Shown here piece after piece: positions 26,379 through 32,426 of a stretch of 32,426 nucleotides of DNA. The translations under genes were made by a program, and so were the position numbers. Under the pieces are notes generated by a model. It had not been told where the DNA came from and did no database searches. It saw nothing but the letters and a program-made list of their open reading frames with translations. Origin of the DNA: DATARH01 sp050246595 (GTDB taxonomy: Bacteria; Pseudomonadota; Alphaproteobacteria; ATCC43930; CGMCC-115725); NCBI GenBank assembly GCA_050246595.1, contig JBFWVT010000051.1, positions 1 to 32,426 on the forward strand, read 5' to 3'. Position 1 is the first letter of the stretch; each line of letters starts with the position of its first letter.

Positions 26379-29300
26379 TCCGCCGAACATCGCTGGCAGC
26401 CCTGCTGCTCGCGGCGCTCCTGGCCGGCTGCGAAAGCCCGCCGCCGGAGGCGTTCGTCACTGCGGCCGGCCCGGCGGGCGGCGCGGCCGCGGTGCCGGTC
26501 GGTGCCAACGAGGTCGGCGAGCCGTGCCGTTTTCAAACCGTGTCGGGCGGTGTCGGATCGGTCCGGGAGATGGTGGCCCGCGAGGCGGTGCTCTATTGCG
26601 GCAATTGGGAGCAGCCGAGCGGCCGCGTCGCCGAGCTGACTGCGGCGGTTGCGCCGGCGCAGCTCGAGGCGATCGCCGCTTCGCCGGAGTGGCGTGCCGC
26701 GATCGAGCAGCGTTTCACCTGCGGCGCTCCGGTCCGAACCAGCATATTGGCGGGCTCTCCCACCCTGCTGGTGGAGTGTACGCGCCGGGTCGGCGGATGG
26801 CCTCACCTGGGTCTCGCGAGCGTTGTCGACGGGCGGATTTTCGTAGCCGACGCAGTCCGGCCGGCACTGCCGGCGCTGGAGCGCACGATCGCGGCATTGG
26901 CCGGCCGCAGCATTCCGGCCGATGCAGCCCCGGCGCCGTCGGAAGCGCGGCGTCTGATCGCCCAGAGAAGCGGCGGCGCATCGTTCGGCAGCGGCGACCT
27001 CGCCCGCTTTTTCGAGCAGATGAGCCTCGGAGACGCATACAACAATGTCGGCGATCCGGTTAACGCCGAGCGCGCCTATCGCGAGGCGCTGGCGATCCAG
27101 CAGCGGGTTCTGGGCACGAACAATCCCGGATTGGCGCTGACAATGATGAAACTCGGCGCGCAGTTCGCCCATCAGGGAAACCGGCGCGAGGCGGAACGGC
27201 TGCTGGCGAACGCGGCGGCGTTGACGGCCCAGCAGCCCGATCCCCTGCTGGTCGCGCAGCTCGACTTCTATCGGGCGACAGCGGCCGCCTATAACGGCAA
27301 CCGGGAGGAGGCGATCCGCTTTGTGCAGCGCGCCGAGGCCGGATTTGCACGCCTGGCGCCGGAAGCCCTGACCAGTACGGGCCGGGGACCCGGAACCGGC
27401 GGCGGTGCCGTGCGGGGCGGCATGGCGATGAGCCGCGGCGAGGCCGAGCGGCTGGTCGGCGGCAATATGATCGCGAACAGCGAAGAGCGGGCCGCCACGC
27501 TTGGTCTCGCCGAGGCGATGCGGCTGCATGCGACGCTGCTGCAATTCTCGGGTCGGCTGGCCGACGCGCGGGCTCTGGCGCAGCGCGCCGAACAGCTGCT
27601 CGAAGGGACTGGGTTGGTGTACTCCAGCACGGCGGCGCGCTCGCTGCGGCTGATCGCGAGCAATCAGGCGGTCGCCGGCGACTATTCGTCGGCGGTCGGC
27701 ACGAGCGGCGAGGCCGGGCGCATCTTCGAGCGGATCACCCCCAATGATCGCCCGGCTGCTCTCAACCTGCTCAGCCGCGGCTATTACCAGCTGCAAACCA
27801 ACCGGCTCGATGCCGCCCTCGACAGTTTCCGCAGGGCAGGCGCGATCCTGCGCAGCCCGGTGGTCACCGGCGGGGTGAACGCAGAAGCGATTCTCCCGTG
27901 GCTTGAGGCCCTGGAACGGGCACCGGGCGGTGTGGCCCAGAATGCGGCCGAGATGTTCGAGGCGGCGCAGCTCGCCCGCGGCGGCCAGACCGCTCAGGAC
28001 ATCGCCCGTGCCACCGCTGCGCTGACCGCGGAGAACCCGCGAGCCGCCGAGGCGGTTCGCAGCTTTGAAGAGCGGAAGCAGCGGGTCGATCGGCTGGAGC
28101 GCGAACGCATCACGGCCGAACAGGAGAAGGCGTCCGCGGATGTCACCAACGCGCTGGACCGGCAGATCGAAGAAGCCGTGCAAGCCCAGCGCGAGGCCGA
28201 GGCCGCCATCCTGGCTGCCGCGCCGCGTTACGCGCAGGCAGCCGAGAAACCGGTCTCCGCCGCCGATTTTCAGCGCCTGCTCGCAGCCGACGAAGCTCTT
28301 GCCTTCCTGTTCATTGCAGACACCGGCGGGTACGGGTTCTTCGTCCGGCCAAACGGGCTTACCGCCTACAAAATCCCGCTGTCGTCCGCGCAGGTCGCCG
28401 ACCTCGTCACGCAGCTTCGCAATACCACGGTGGCGCAGCCGGGAGGCCTTCCGACGCCCGATTTCACGACCTCCTACCGCCTCTACTCGGCGCTGTTTGG
28501 CCCGGTAGACCAGCAGATCGCGGGAGTACGCAGGATTTCGGTATCGGCGACGGGCGATCTGCTGCGGTATCCCCTCGAAGCGTTGGTTACGCAATCGGGT
28601 GTCAGCGACAACAATGGCGATTACCGGCAAGTGCCGTTCCTGGTAAGACGGGTCGCGCTGGCCTATGTTCCCGCTCCCCGCGTCCTCGCCAACATCCGCA
28701 GCTCGCGAGCCGCATCGGGTCCGCGGCCGTTCATCGGGTTTGGCGATTTTCGGCCACCCAGCTCCGGGCAGCTCCTGGCATCGTTCCCGCCGGATCGATG
28801 CGGCAACGATTACAGATACCTGCAAGGATTGCAGCCGCTGCCCGCGACGCGAGCTCAGGTAATCGCGATCGGACAGCAGCTCGGCGCCGGTCCCGGCGAC
28901 ATCGCCCTTGGCGACGAGTTTACGAGACGGCAGCTTGAACAATCCGATCTGACGCAATACCGGAACATCCTGTTGGCCACGCATGCCTTTTTTCCGACCG
29001 GCACGCTGCGCTGCATGACCGAGCCCGCGATAACGCTGTCTCCGCCGCCGGGCGCTCCGACCGCCGAGGCGGCATACCTGCATCCGCGATACATCGAACG
29101 CTTGAAGCTGAACGCCGACCTCGTCGCGCTTTCCGCTTGCAATACCTCGGGTGCGGAGGGCGGGGAGAGTCTGGCGGGGCTGGCTCGGTCGTTCTTCCTC
29201 GCCGGCTCCCGCGGTCTCCTGCTGACACATTGGGACGTTGTCACGGGGGCATCGGTGCCGCTGATGATCGGAACCTTTGGCGCCGGCGGCGGTACGTCGA

Positions 29301-29449
29301 ATTCCACACAGGCTCTGCAGGCCGCCAAGCTTCGCCTGATCGACAGCGCCGGCAGCACGGCGGAGCTGCCGATTGAGATCTCGCACCCGAATTACTGGGC
29401 TGCTTTTGTACTGTTCGGCGACGGCGTGCGCGCCGGACCGGGCACATAG
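26375..29449 (+). CDS. TPR-CHAT protease-like lipoprotein
   Basis: 1024 residues. The N-terminus MIRRTSLAALLLAALLAGCE is a lipoprotein signal with Cys19 and Glu at +2, suggesting anchoring in the outer membrane. TPR units begin near residue 208 (LGDAYNNVGDPVNAERAYRE, LGAQFAHQGNRREAERLL). A charged helical stretch (about 560-625) precedes the C-terminal CHAT domain, a caspase-like cysteine peptidase fold. The dyad is His870 in LLATHAFF and Cys922 in ALSACNTSGAEGGESLAGLA, followed by LLLTHW and the closing NYWAAFVLFGDG. The frame is open from 26324, but the ATG at 26375 overlaps the tpsA stop (ATGA) and starts the lipobox. Coupling to tpsA suggests that it processes, releases or works with the exoprotein. 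Cleavage activity is inferred from the intact dyad. Confidence 0.9.
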   Translation: MIRRTSLAALLLAALLAGCESPPPEAFVTAAGPAGGAAAVPVGANEVGEPCRFQTVSGGVGSVREMVAREAVLYCGNWEQPSGRVAELTAAVAPAQLEAIAASPEWRAAIEQRFTCGAPVRTSILAGSPTLLVECTRRVGGWPHLGLASVVDGRIFVADAVRPALPALERTIAALAGRSIPADAAPAPSEARRLIAQRSGGASFGSGDLARFFEQMSLGDAYNNVGDPVNAERAYREALAIQQRVLGTNNPGLALTMMKLGAQFAHQGNRREAERLLANAAALTAQQPDPLLVAQLDFYRATAAAYNGNREEAIRFVQRAEAGFARLAPEALTSTGRGPGTGGGAVRGGMAMSRGEAERLVGGNMIANSEERAATLGLAEAMRLHATLLQFSGRLADARALAQRAEQLLEGTGLVYSSTAARSLRLIASNQAVAGDYSSAVGTSGEAGRIFERITPNDRPAALNLLSRGYYQLQTNRLDAALDSFRRAGAILRSPVVTGGVNAEAILPWLEALERAPGGVAQNAAEMFEAAQLARGGQTAQDIARATAALTAENPRAAEAVRSFEERKQRVDRLERERITAEQEKASADVTNALDRQIEEAVQAQREAEAAILAAAPRYAQAAEKPVSAADFQRLLAADEALAFLFIADTGGYGFFVRPNGLTAYKIPLSSAQVADLVTQLRNTTVAQPGGLPTPDFTTSYRLYSALFGPVDQQIAGVRRISVSATGDLLRYPLEALVTQSGVSDNNGDYRQVPFLVRRVALAYVPAPRVLANIRSSRAASGPRPFIGFGDFRPPSSGQLLASFPPDRCGNDYRYLQGLQPLPATRAQVIAIGQQLGAGPGDIALGDEFTRRQLEQSDLTQYRNILLATHAFFPTGTLRCMTEPAITLSPPPGAPTAEAAYLHPRYIERLKLNADLVALSACNTSGAEGGESLAGLARSFFLAGSRGLLLTHWDVVTGASVPLMIGTFGAGGGTSNSTQALQAAKLRLIDSAGSTAELPIEISHPNYWAAFVLFGDGVRAGPGT

Positions 29450-29466
29450 CCCTCCATAGGGCCGGA

Positions 29467-29487
29467 TGTGGCGAGAAAATCGCCACA
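29467..29487 (+). terminator. Hairpin downstream of the CHAT gene
   Basis: TGTGGCGA, a GAAAA loop and TCGCCACA form a perfect 8-bp stem 17 bases after the CHAT stop. No T tract follows, so intrinsic termination is uncertain. It is well placed to mark the end of the tpsB-tpsA-CHAT transcript. Confidence 0.5.
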
Positions 29488-29576
29488 GGGCGCGCCGACA
29501 TTGCTATTGTCCGACCGGACAGCACAGCCCGAGTGCTGCCCCCTGGCGGTGCATTGACCGGAACGCGCCGACCGTG

Positions 29577-29605
29577 TTGACAGACGGCTCGAATAGTCAT
29601 CTCCG
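29577..29605 (+). promoter_or_regulatory. Possible promoter for the second kinase
   Basis: A consensus -35 TTGACA lies at 29577-29582, about 150 bases before the kinase ATG. The region at the expected -10 distance (CATCTCC) is a poor match, so only the -35 half is convincing. Confidence 0.25.
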
Positions 29606-29734
29606 AATGCGGCGGTGGCTCTCGCCGAGCAATGGAGGCGATGCTGCCTATCCCGAACCCTGCTCTGCTGTGGCTCGTGGCCGACAATAGTTGTTGTCCA
29701 GCCAATCTCGGTTGAGCTGGATTGGACCTTTGGA

Positions 29735-31543
29735 ATGCCCTCGTTATATCCGAAAAGCGACGGTGAGGCGACCGTAATACGGTCGTCCCAAGGCCAGCAA
29801 ACGCTCGGCATCGGGACGACCTTGATCAATGGTACATATATTATCGAGGAGTTTCTTGCTCGCGGAGGCATGGGCGAGGTCTATCGGGCGAGGCACATCG
29901 ACCACGACACGCAGCACGCCATAAAGGTGATCCTGCCGGAATTGGCGAATGACGAGACGATCCTCCAGCTGTTCATCCGGGAGGCCCGGGAACTTGGTCG
30001 GGTAAACAGCGATGCGATCGTTCGCTATCAAGGGTTTCTGCGCGACGAACGAGGCTTTCGATGTCTGATAATGGAGTTCGTCGAAGGTGAATCGCTGAAA
30101 TCCATATTGCGGCACCGCCGCTTCGACCCTCCCGAGGTATTGACGCTGCTTGAGCGTATCGGGAATGGTCTTGCGGCGGTACACGATCTGGGGATGGTTC
30201 ATCGAGATATCTCTCCAGAGAACATTATTGTTCCGGAAGGCGGCATCGCCTCGGCAAAGTTGATCGATTTCGGCATCGCGAAATCGGGCGATCGCACCGA
30301 CCCGACGCTGATCGGCACCGATTTCGCCGGAAAATTTTCCTTTGCTTCGCCCGAGCAGGCGGGTCTGTTCGGCGGAATGGTCGATGCGCGATCCGATATT
30401 TACAGCCTGGGTCTCGTGCTCGCGGCGACCGCCTTGGGCTTTGGCGAGAAGCTCGACATGGGTGCGTCTCCCGCCGGCGTTATCAAGGCGCGGCAGGCTG
30501 TACCCGACCTGACCGCCCTGCCGGTCTCGCTGCGGCCGGTGATCGGACACATGTTGGAACCCGATCCGGCTGACCGTCCGGCATCGATCCGGGCGGTGCT
30601 CGATGAGGCACGTCTCCAGAGCGGACCGCAGCCGCGCAGCGAAAGACCCGAGCAGGCCGCGATCGGGCATCGGGCGGGCGCCTCCGACGGGTCGCAATCA
30701 AACACGCGCGACCGAATTCCCGGCGGGTTGATTTCGGCAAAGCCGGTAAGGCTCGCGCTGGCTGCAACAGGCACCGCCGTCGTGGCGGCCGGCGCCGTCT
30801 TTGCGTTCACCGCCCTCGGACCGCGACTGGGAGGCCCGTCGCTCGATCGGATGCAAGCCGATGTCAGCGCCGCCGCCGCGGGTTACAATTGCGCGGATCT
30901 GGCGTATTCGGTTCGCGCCGATCGCACCGTGAACATGGCCGGTTTCGTATCCAGCGATCAGGATCTGGCGCGGTTGCGCCAGGCTGTCGCCGAAGTGCCC
31001 GGCATACGGAAACTCGAATTCGATGTTCAGAGCCGGGTCTGGCCGAACTGCGAGGCTCTCTCGCTTCTGAAACCATATTTTGCGAAGGGCACCGAAGCGC
31101 CCCGCGCTGCTCTATTGGTTCCCGAAAGCGAGCGCAATGCGAACCGCAATCTTGTGCTCGATGTGCGTTCGCCACAGTTTGACAGCTATATCTATGTGGA
31201 TTATTTCACACCGGCGGGCGAGGTCGTTCACCTGTTTCCGAATAAAAGCAATCCGATTGCTTTCCGACCGATCATGAACCGCTTCGTACTGGGCCGTCCG
31301 CCGATGCAGGACTGCTGGACGTTCCGGGAAGCGCCCGGCGAGCAGTTGATCACGGTCATTGCTTCGGAACGTCGATTGTTCGAGAACACAGGATCGAAGA
31401 GCGAAAGCGCCAAGGGGTACCTGGACCGCCTCGCGAGTGCATTGCAGGGCAATCCGGGCAGAGTCGCCGCATCGGCTCTATTCTTTGAACTCGATCGGGA
31501 TCATCCGTCGGGTACAGCCGGGGATGGCTGCAAGGAGAAGTAG
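29735..31543 (+). CDS. Membrane Ser/Thr protein kinase, catalytic motifs intact
   Basis: 602 residues. Hanks-type kinase at about 35-290: glycine loop LARGGMGEVY, Lys64 (HAIKVI), Glu83, HRDISPEN (156-163), DFG 178-180 (KLIDFGIAK), GTDFAGK and ASPEQ. The key residues for phosphotransfer are all present; the first loop glycine is Ala. One transmembrane helix (about 338-361) leads to a periplasmic module with CADLAYSVRADRTV (386-399) and a DUF4384-like domain (FDSYIYVDYF, HLFPN, EQLITVIASERRLF). The layout is that of the kinase at 11075, which lacks DFG. The frame opens at 29615, but the ATG at 29735 gives the N-terminal match to the first kinase (ATVIR/RTVVR then TYIIEE). It lies 285 bases after the CHAT gene and may be transcribed separately. 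Phosphorylation targets are unknown. Confidence 0.93.
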   Translation: MPSLYPKSDGEATVIRSSQGQQTLGIGTTLINGTYIIEEFLARGGMGEVYRARHIDHDTQHAIKVILPELANDETILQLFIREARELGRVNSDAIVRYQGFLRDERGFRCLIMEFVEGESLKSILRHRRFDPPEVLTLLERIGNGLAAVHDLGMVHRDISPENIIVPEGGIASAKLIDFGIAKSGDRTDPTLIGTDFAGKFSFASPEQAGLFGGMVDARSDIYSLGLVLAATALGFGEKLDMGASPAGVIKARQAVPDLTALPVSLRPVIGHMLEPDPADRPASIRAVLDEARLQSGPQPRSERPEQAAIGHRAGASDGSQSNTRDRIPGGLISAKPVRLALAATGTAVVAAGAVFAFTALGPRLGGPSLDRMQADVSAAAAGYNCADLAYSVRADRTVNMAGFVSSDQDLARLRQAVAEVPGIRKLEFDVQSRVWPNCEALSLLKPYFAKGTEAPRAALLVPESERNANRNLVLDVRSPQFDSYIYVDYFTPAGEVVHLFPNKSNPIAFRPIMNRFVLGRPPMQDCWTFREAPGEQLITVIASERRLFENTGSKSESAKGYLDRLASALQGNPGRVAASALFFELDRDHPSGTAGDGCKEK

Positions 31544-31596
31544 CGTTGTTCAGCGGATAATTTCCCCTTGCATCGGTGCGGATGGTGCCAACCCTT

Positions 31597-31623
31597 ATCC
31601 GGAACCGGATTGTCTTCGATAAT
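31597..31623 (+). promoter_or_regulatory. Inverted repeat and possible -10 before the Rieske gene
   Basis: ATCCGG-AA-CCGGAT (31597-31610) is an inverted repeat. GATAAT at 31618-31623 resembles a -10 box and lies 17 bases from a weak TTATCC (31595-31600). The overlap of repeat and promoter would suit an operator. The 148-base gap otherwise shows nothing clear. Confidence 0.3.
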
Positions 31624-31691
31624 AGTAAAATGCCGTTATCGCGGGGTCCGCACCGGCGTAGACTAGGGCGGCTCGCTAAGCGAAGGACAAA

Positions 31692-32381
31692 ATGGTGAGG
31701 ATCGACGCCGCGATCTGGCCGAAGCACGACTACAGCCGGGTCCCCTGTCTTCTGTATCACGATGTCGAGCTTTACGCCCGCGAGCAGGAGGCGATCTTTC
31801 GCGGCCCGGTGTGGAGCTATCTCGCCCTGGAGGCGGAGATCCCCGATCCGGGCGACTTCCGTGCCGTCTGGCTCGGCGATACGCCGGTTATCGTCAATCG
31901 CGACCGCGACGGCGCAATCAAGGCCTTTGTTAACCGCTGCGCCCATCGCGGCGCGCTGGTGCGGCGCGAGATGGCGGGGAACGCGGCCGAGCACATCTGC
32001 ATCTATCACCAGTGGTGCTACGGACTGGACGGCAGTCTGACCGCGATCCCGTTCCGCCGCGGGGTGCGCGGCAAGGGCGGGCTCGACCCGTCCTTCGATA
32101 TGCGCCGGCACGGGCTGACGCGGTTGCGGGTCGAATGCGTCAACGGCGCGATTTTCGGCACTCTGGCGGAGCAGGCCGAACCGCTCGAAGAGTATCTCGG
32201 CGCGCCGATCCTCGCCGAGATCCGACGCATCCTGCACAAGCCGGTAATTGTGCTCGGCTATACGAGGCAGCGCATCCGCGCCAACTGGAAGCTCTATGCC
32301 CGGACTTATGTAGCATGCGCCACCAAGCCGAGCTTGGCCAGCGCGGGCCGGCGGTACTCTACCTCGATCCCCTCAGTTTAA
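31692..32381 (+). pseudogene. Rieske oxygenase alpha subunit, 5' part, probably broken
   Basis: 229 codons. The N-terminal part is a Rieske non-haem iron oxygenase large subunit. The [2Fe-2S] ligands are Cys83 and His85 in CAHRG and Cys103 and His106 in CIYH, 17 residues apart as expected, followed by QWCYGLDGSL. The start has AAGGA upstream. Family members continue after the NWKLY motif (198-202) into the mononuclear iron site (an Asp/Glu...Asp-x2-His-x4-His pattern) for a total of about 400 residues or more. Here the sequence becomes unrelated after base 32300 and stops at 32381. Neither other forward frame restores family sequence, so this is not a simple frameshift. An insertion or deletion junction is likelier. 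Any remaining part would lie beyond the window. The intact protein would hydroxylate an aromatic or similar substrate. Confidence 0.75.
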
Positions 32382-32426
32382 GGGAGAGGGGCGTGTAGGG
32401 AGTATCGCGCCATGCGCGCGATTCGT
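32301..32426. repeat. Inverted-repeat-rich sequence at the Rieske break point
   Basis: Two hairpins lie directly after the point where the oxygenase loses similarity: CCAAGC-CGA-GCTTGG (32323-32337) and CCCCTC/GAGGGG (32369-32374 and 32386-32391). The second, with TTTAAGGGAGAGGGG, looks like the short dispersed intergenic repeats seen in many proteobacteria. No transposase is visible before the window ends. Confidence 0.4.

Noticed and set aside
26066..29386. 1106-codon minus-strand open frame opposite the CHAT gene
   Set aside because: The plus strand encodes a coherent lipoprotein-TPR-CHAT protein. The antisense product has no recognisable domain.
32301..32426. Frameshift as the explanation for the Rieske break
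   Set aside because: The other two forward frames after 32300 do not give the expected sequence following NWKLY, so a simple indel does not restore the gene.

Overview
The window is GC-rich Gram-negative chromosomal DNA. It encodes a type VI secretion sheath/baseplate block, a two-partner secretion (TPS) exoprotein locus, and several exported or membrane signalling proteins. The order tssA-tssB-tssC-tssC'-tagJ-tssE-tssF-tssG matches the impA-impH half of the Agrobacterium/Rhizobium imp operon, including two divergent TssC genes (TssC41/TssC40 type). That makes an alphaproteobacterium the most likely source, but no rRNA or other taxonomic marker is present. I see no tRNA, rRNA, CRISPR array or intact insertion sequence.

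Region 1 (313-12850, + strand) is the T6SS block. tssA comes first, followed by tssB, two tssC paralogues, tagJ/impE, tssE, tssF and tssG, mostly with 0-15 bp gaps or ATGA/TAATG overlaps. The run continues without a break into a class I methyltransferase (ATGA overlap with tssG) and a membrane Ser/Thr kinase-like protein. In that kinase the DFG motif reads GFG and the activation segment is degenerate, so it looks like a pseudokinase. Genes for Hcp, VgrG, ClpV, TssJ, TssK, TssL and TssM are not in the window.

Region 2 (12814-17994) holds small exported proteins: a Sel1-repeat protein overlapping the kinase gene, a Tat-type DUF882/YcbK-like M15 peptidase, a minus-strand Sel1 protein, an OmpA-domain protein and an exported protein of unknown function. 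The minus-strand Sel1 protein carries the same C-terminal module as the kinases. A perfect 28-bp palindrome lies downstream of the OmpA-like gene.

Region 3 (18192-31543) is a TPS locus. It has a TpsB/FhaC-type transporter, a 2127-residue TpsA exoprotein with a ~1.9-kb internal duplication and a C-terminal cysteine pair, and a translationally coupled TPR-CHAT protease-like lipoprotein. A second Ser/Thr kinase follows, with all catalytic motifs intact. It has the same domain order as the first kinase: kinase, one membrane helix, then a cysteine-containing domain and a DUF4384-like domain.

Region 4 (31692-end) is a Rieske oxygenase alpha subunit that loses similarity to its family just after the NWKLY motif. 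It runs into a stretch rich in inverted repeats, so it is probably a broken gene.

The most interesting theme is one extracytoplasmic module (about 215-230 residues) fused to a pseudokinase, to an apparently active kinase and to a Sel1 protein, around a T6SS and a TpsA/CHAT-lipoprotein locus. I infer an envelope sensing or signalling network; nothing in the sequence proves it.
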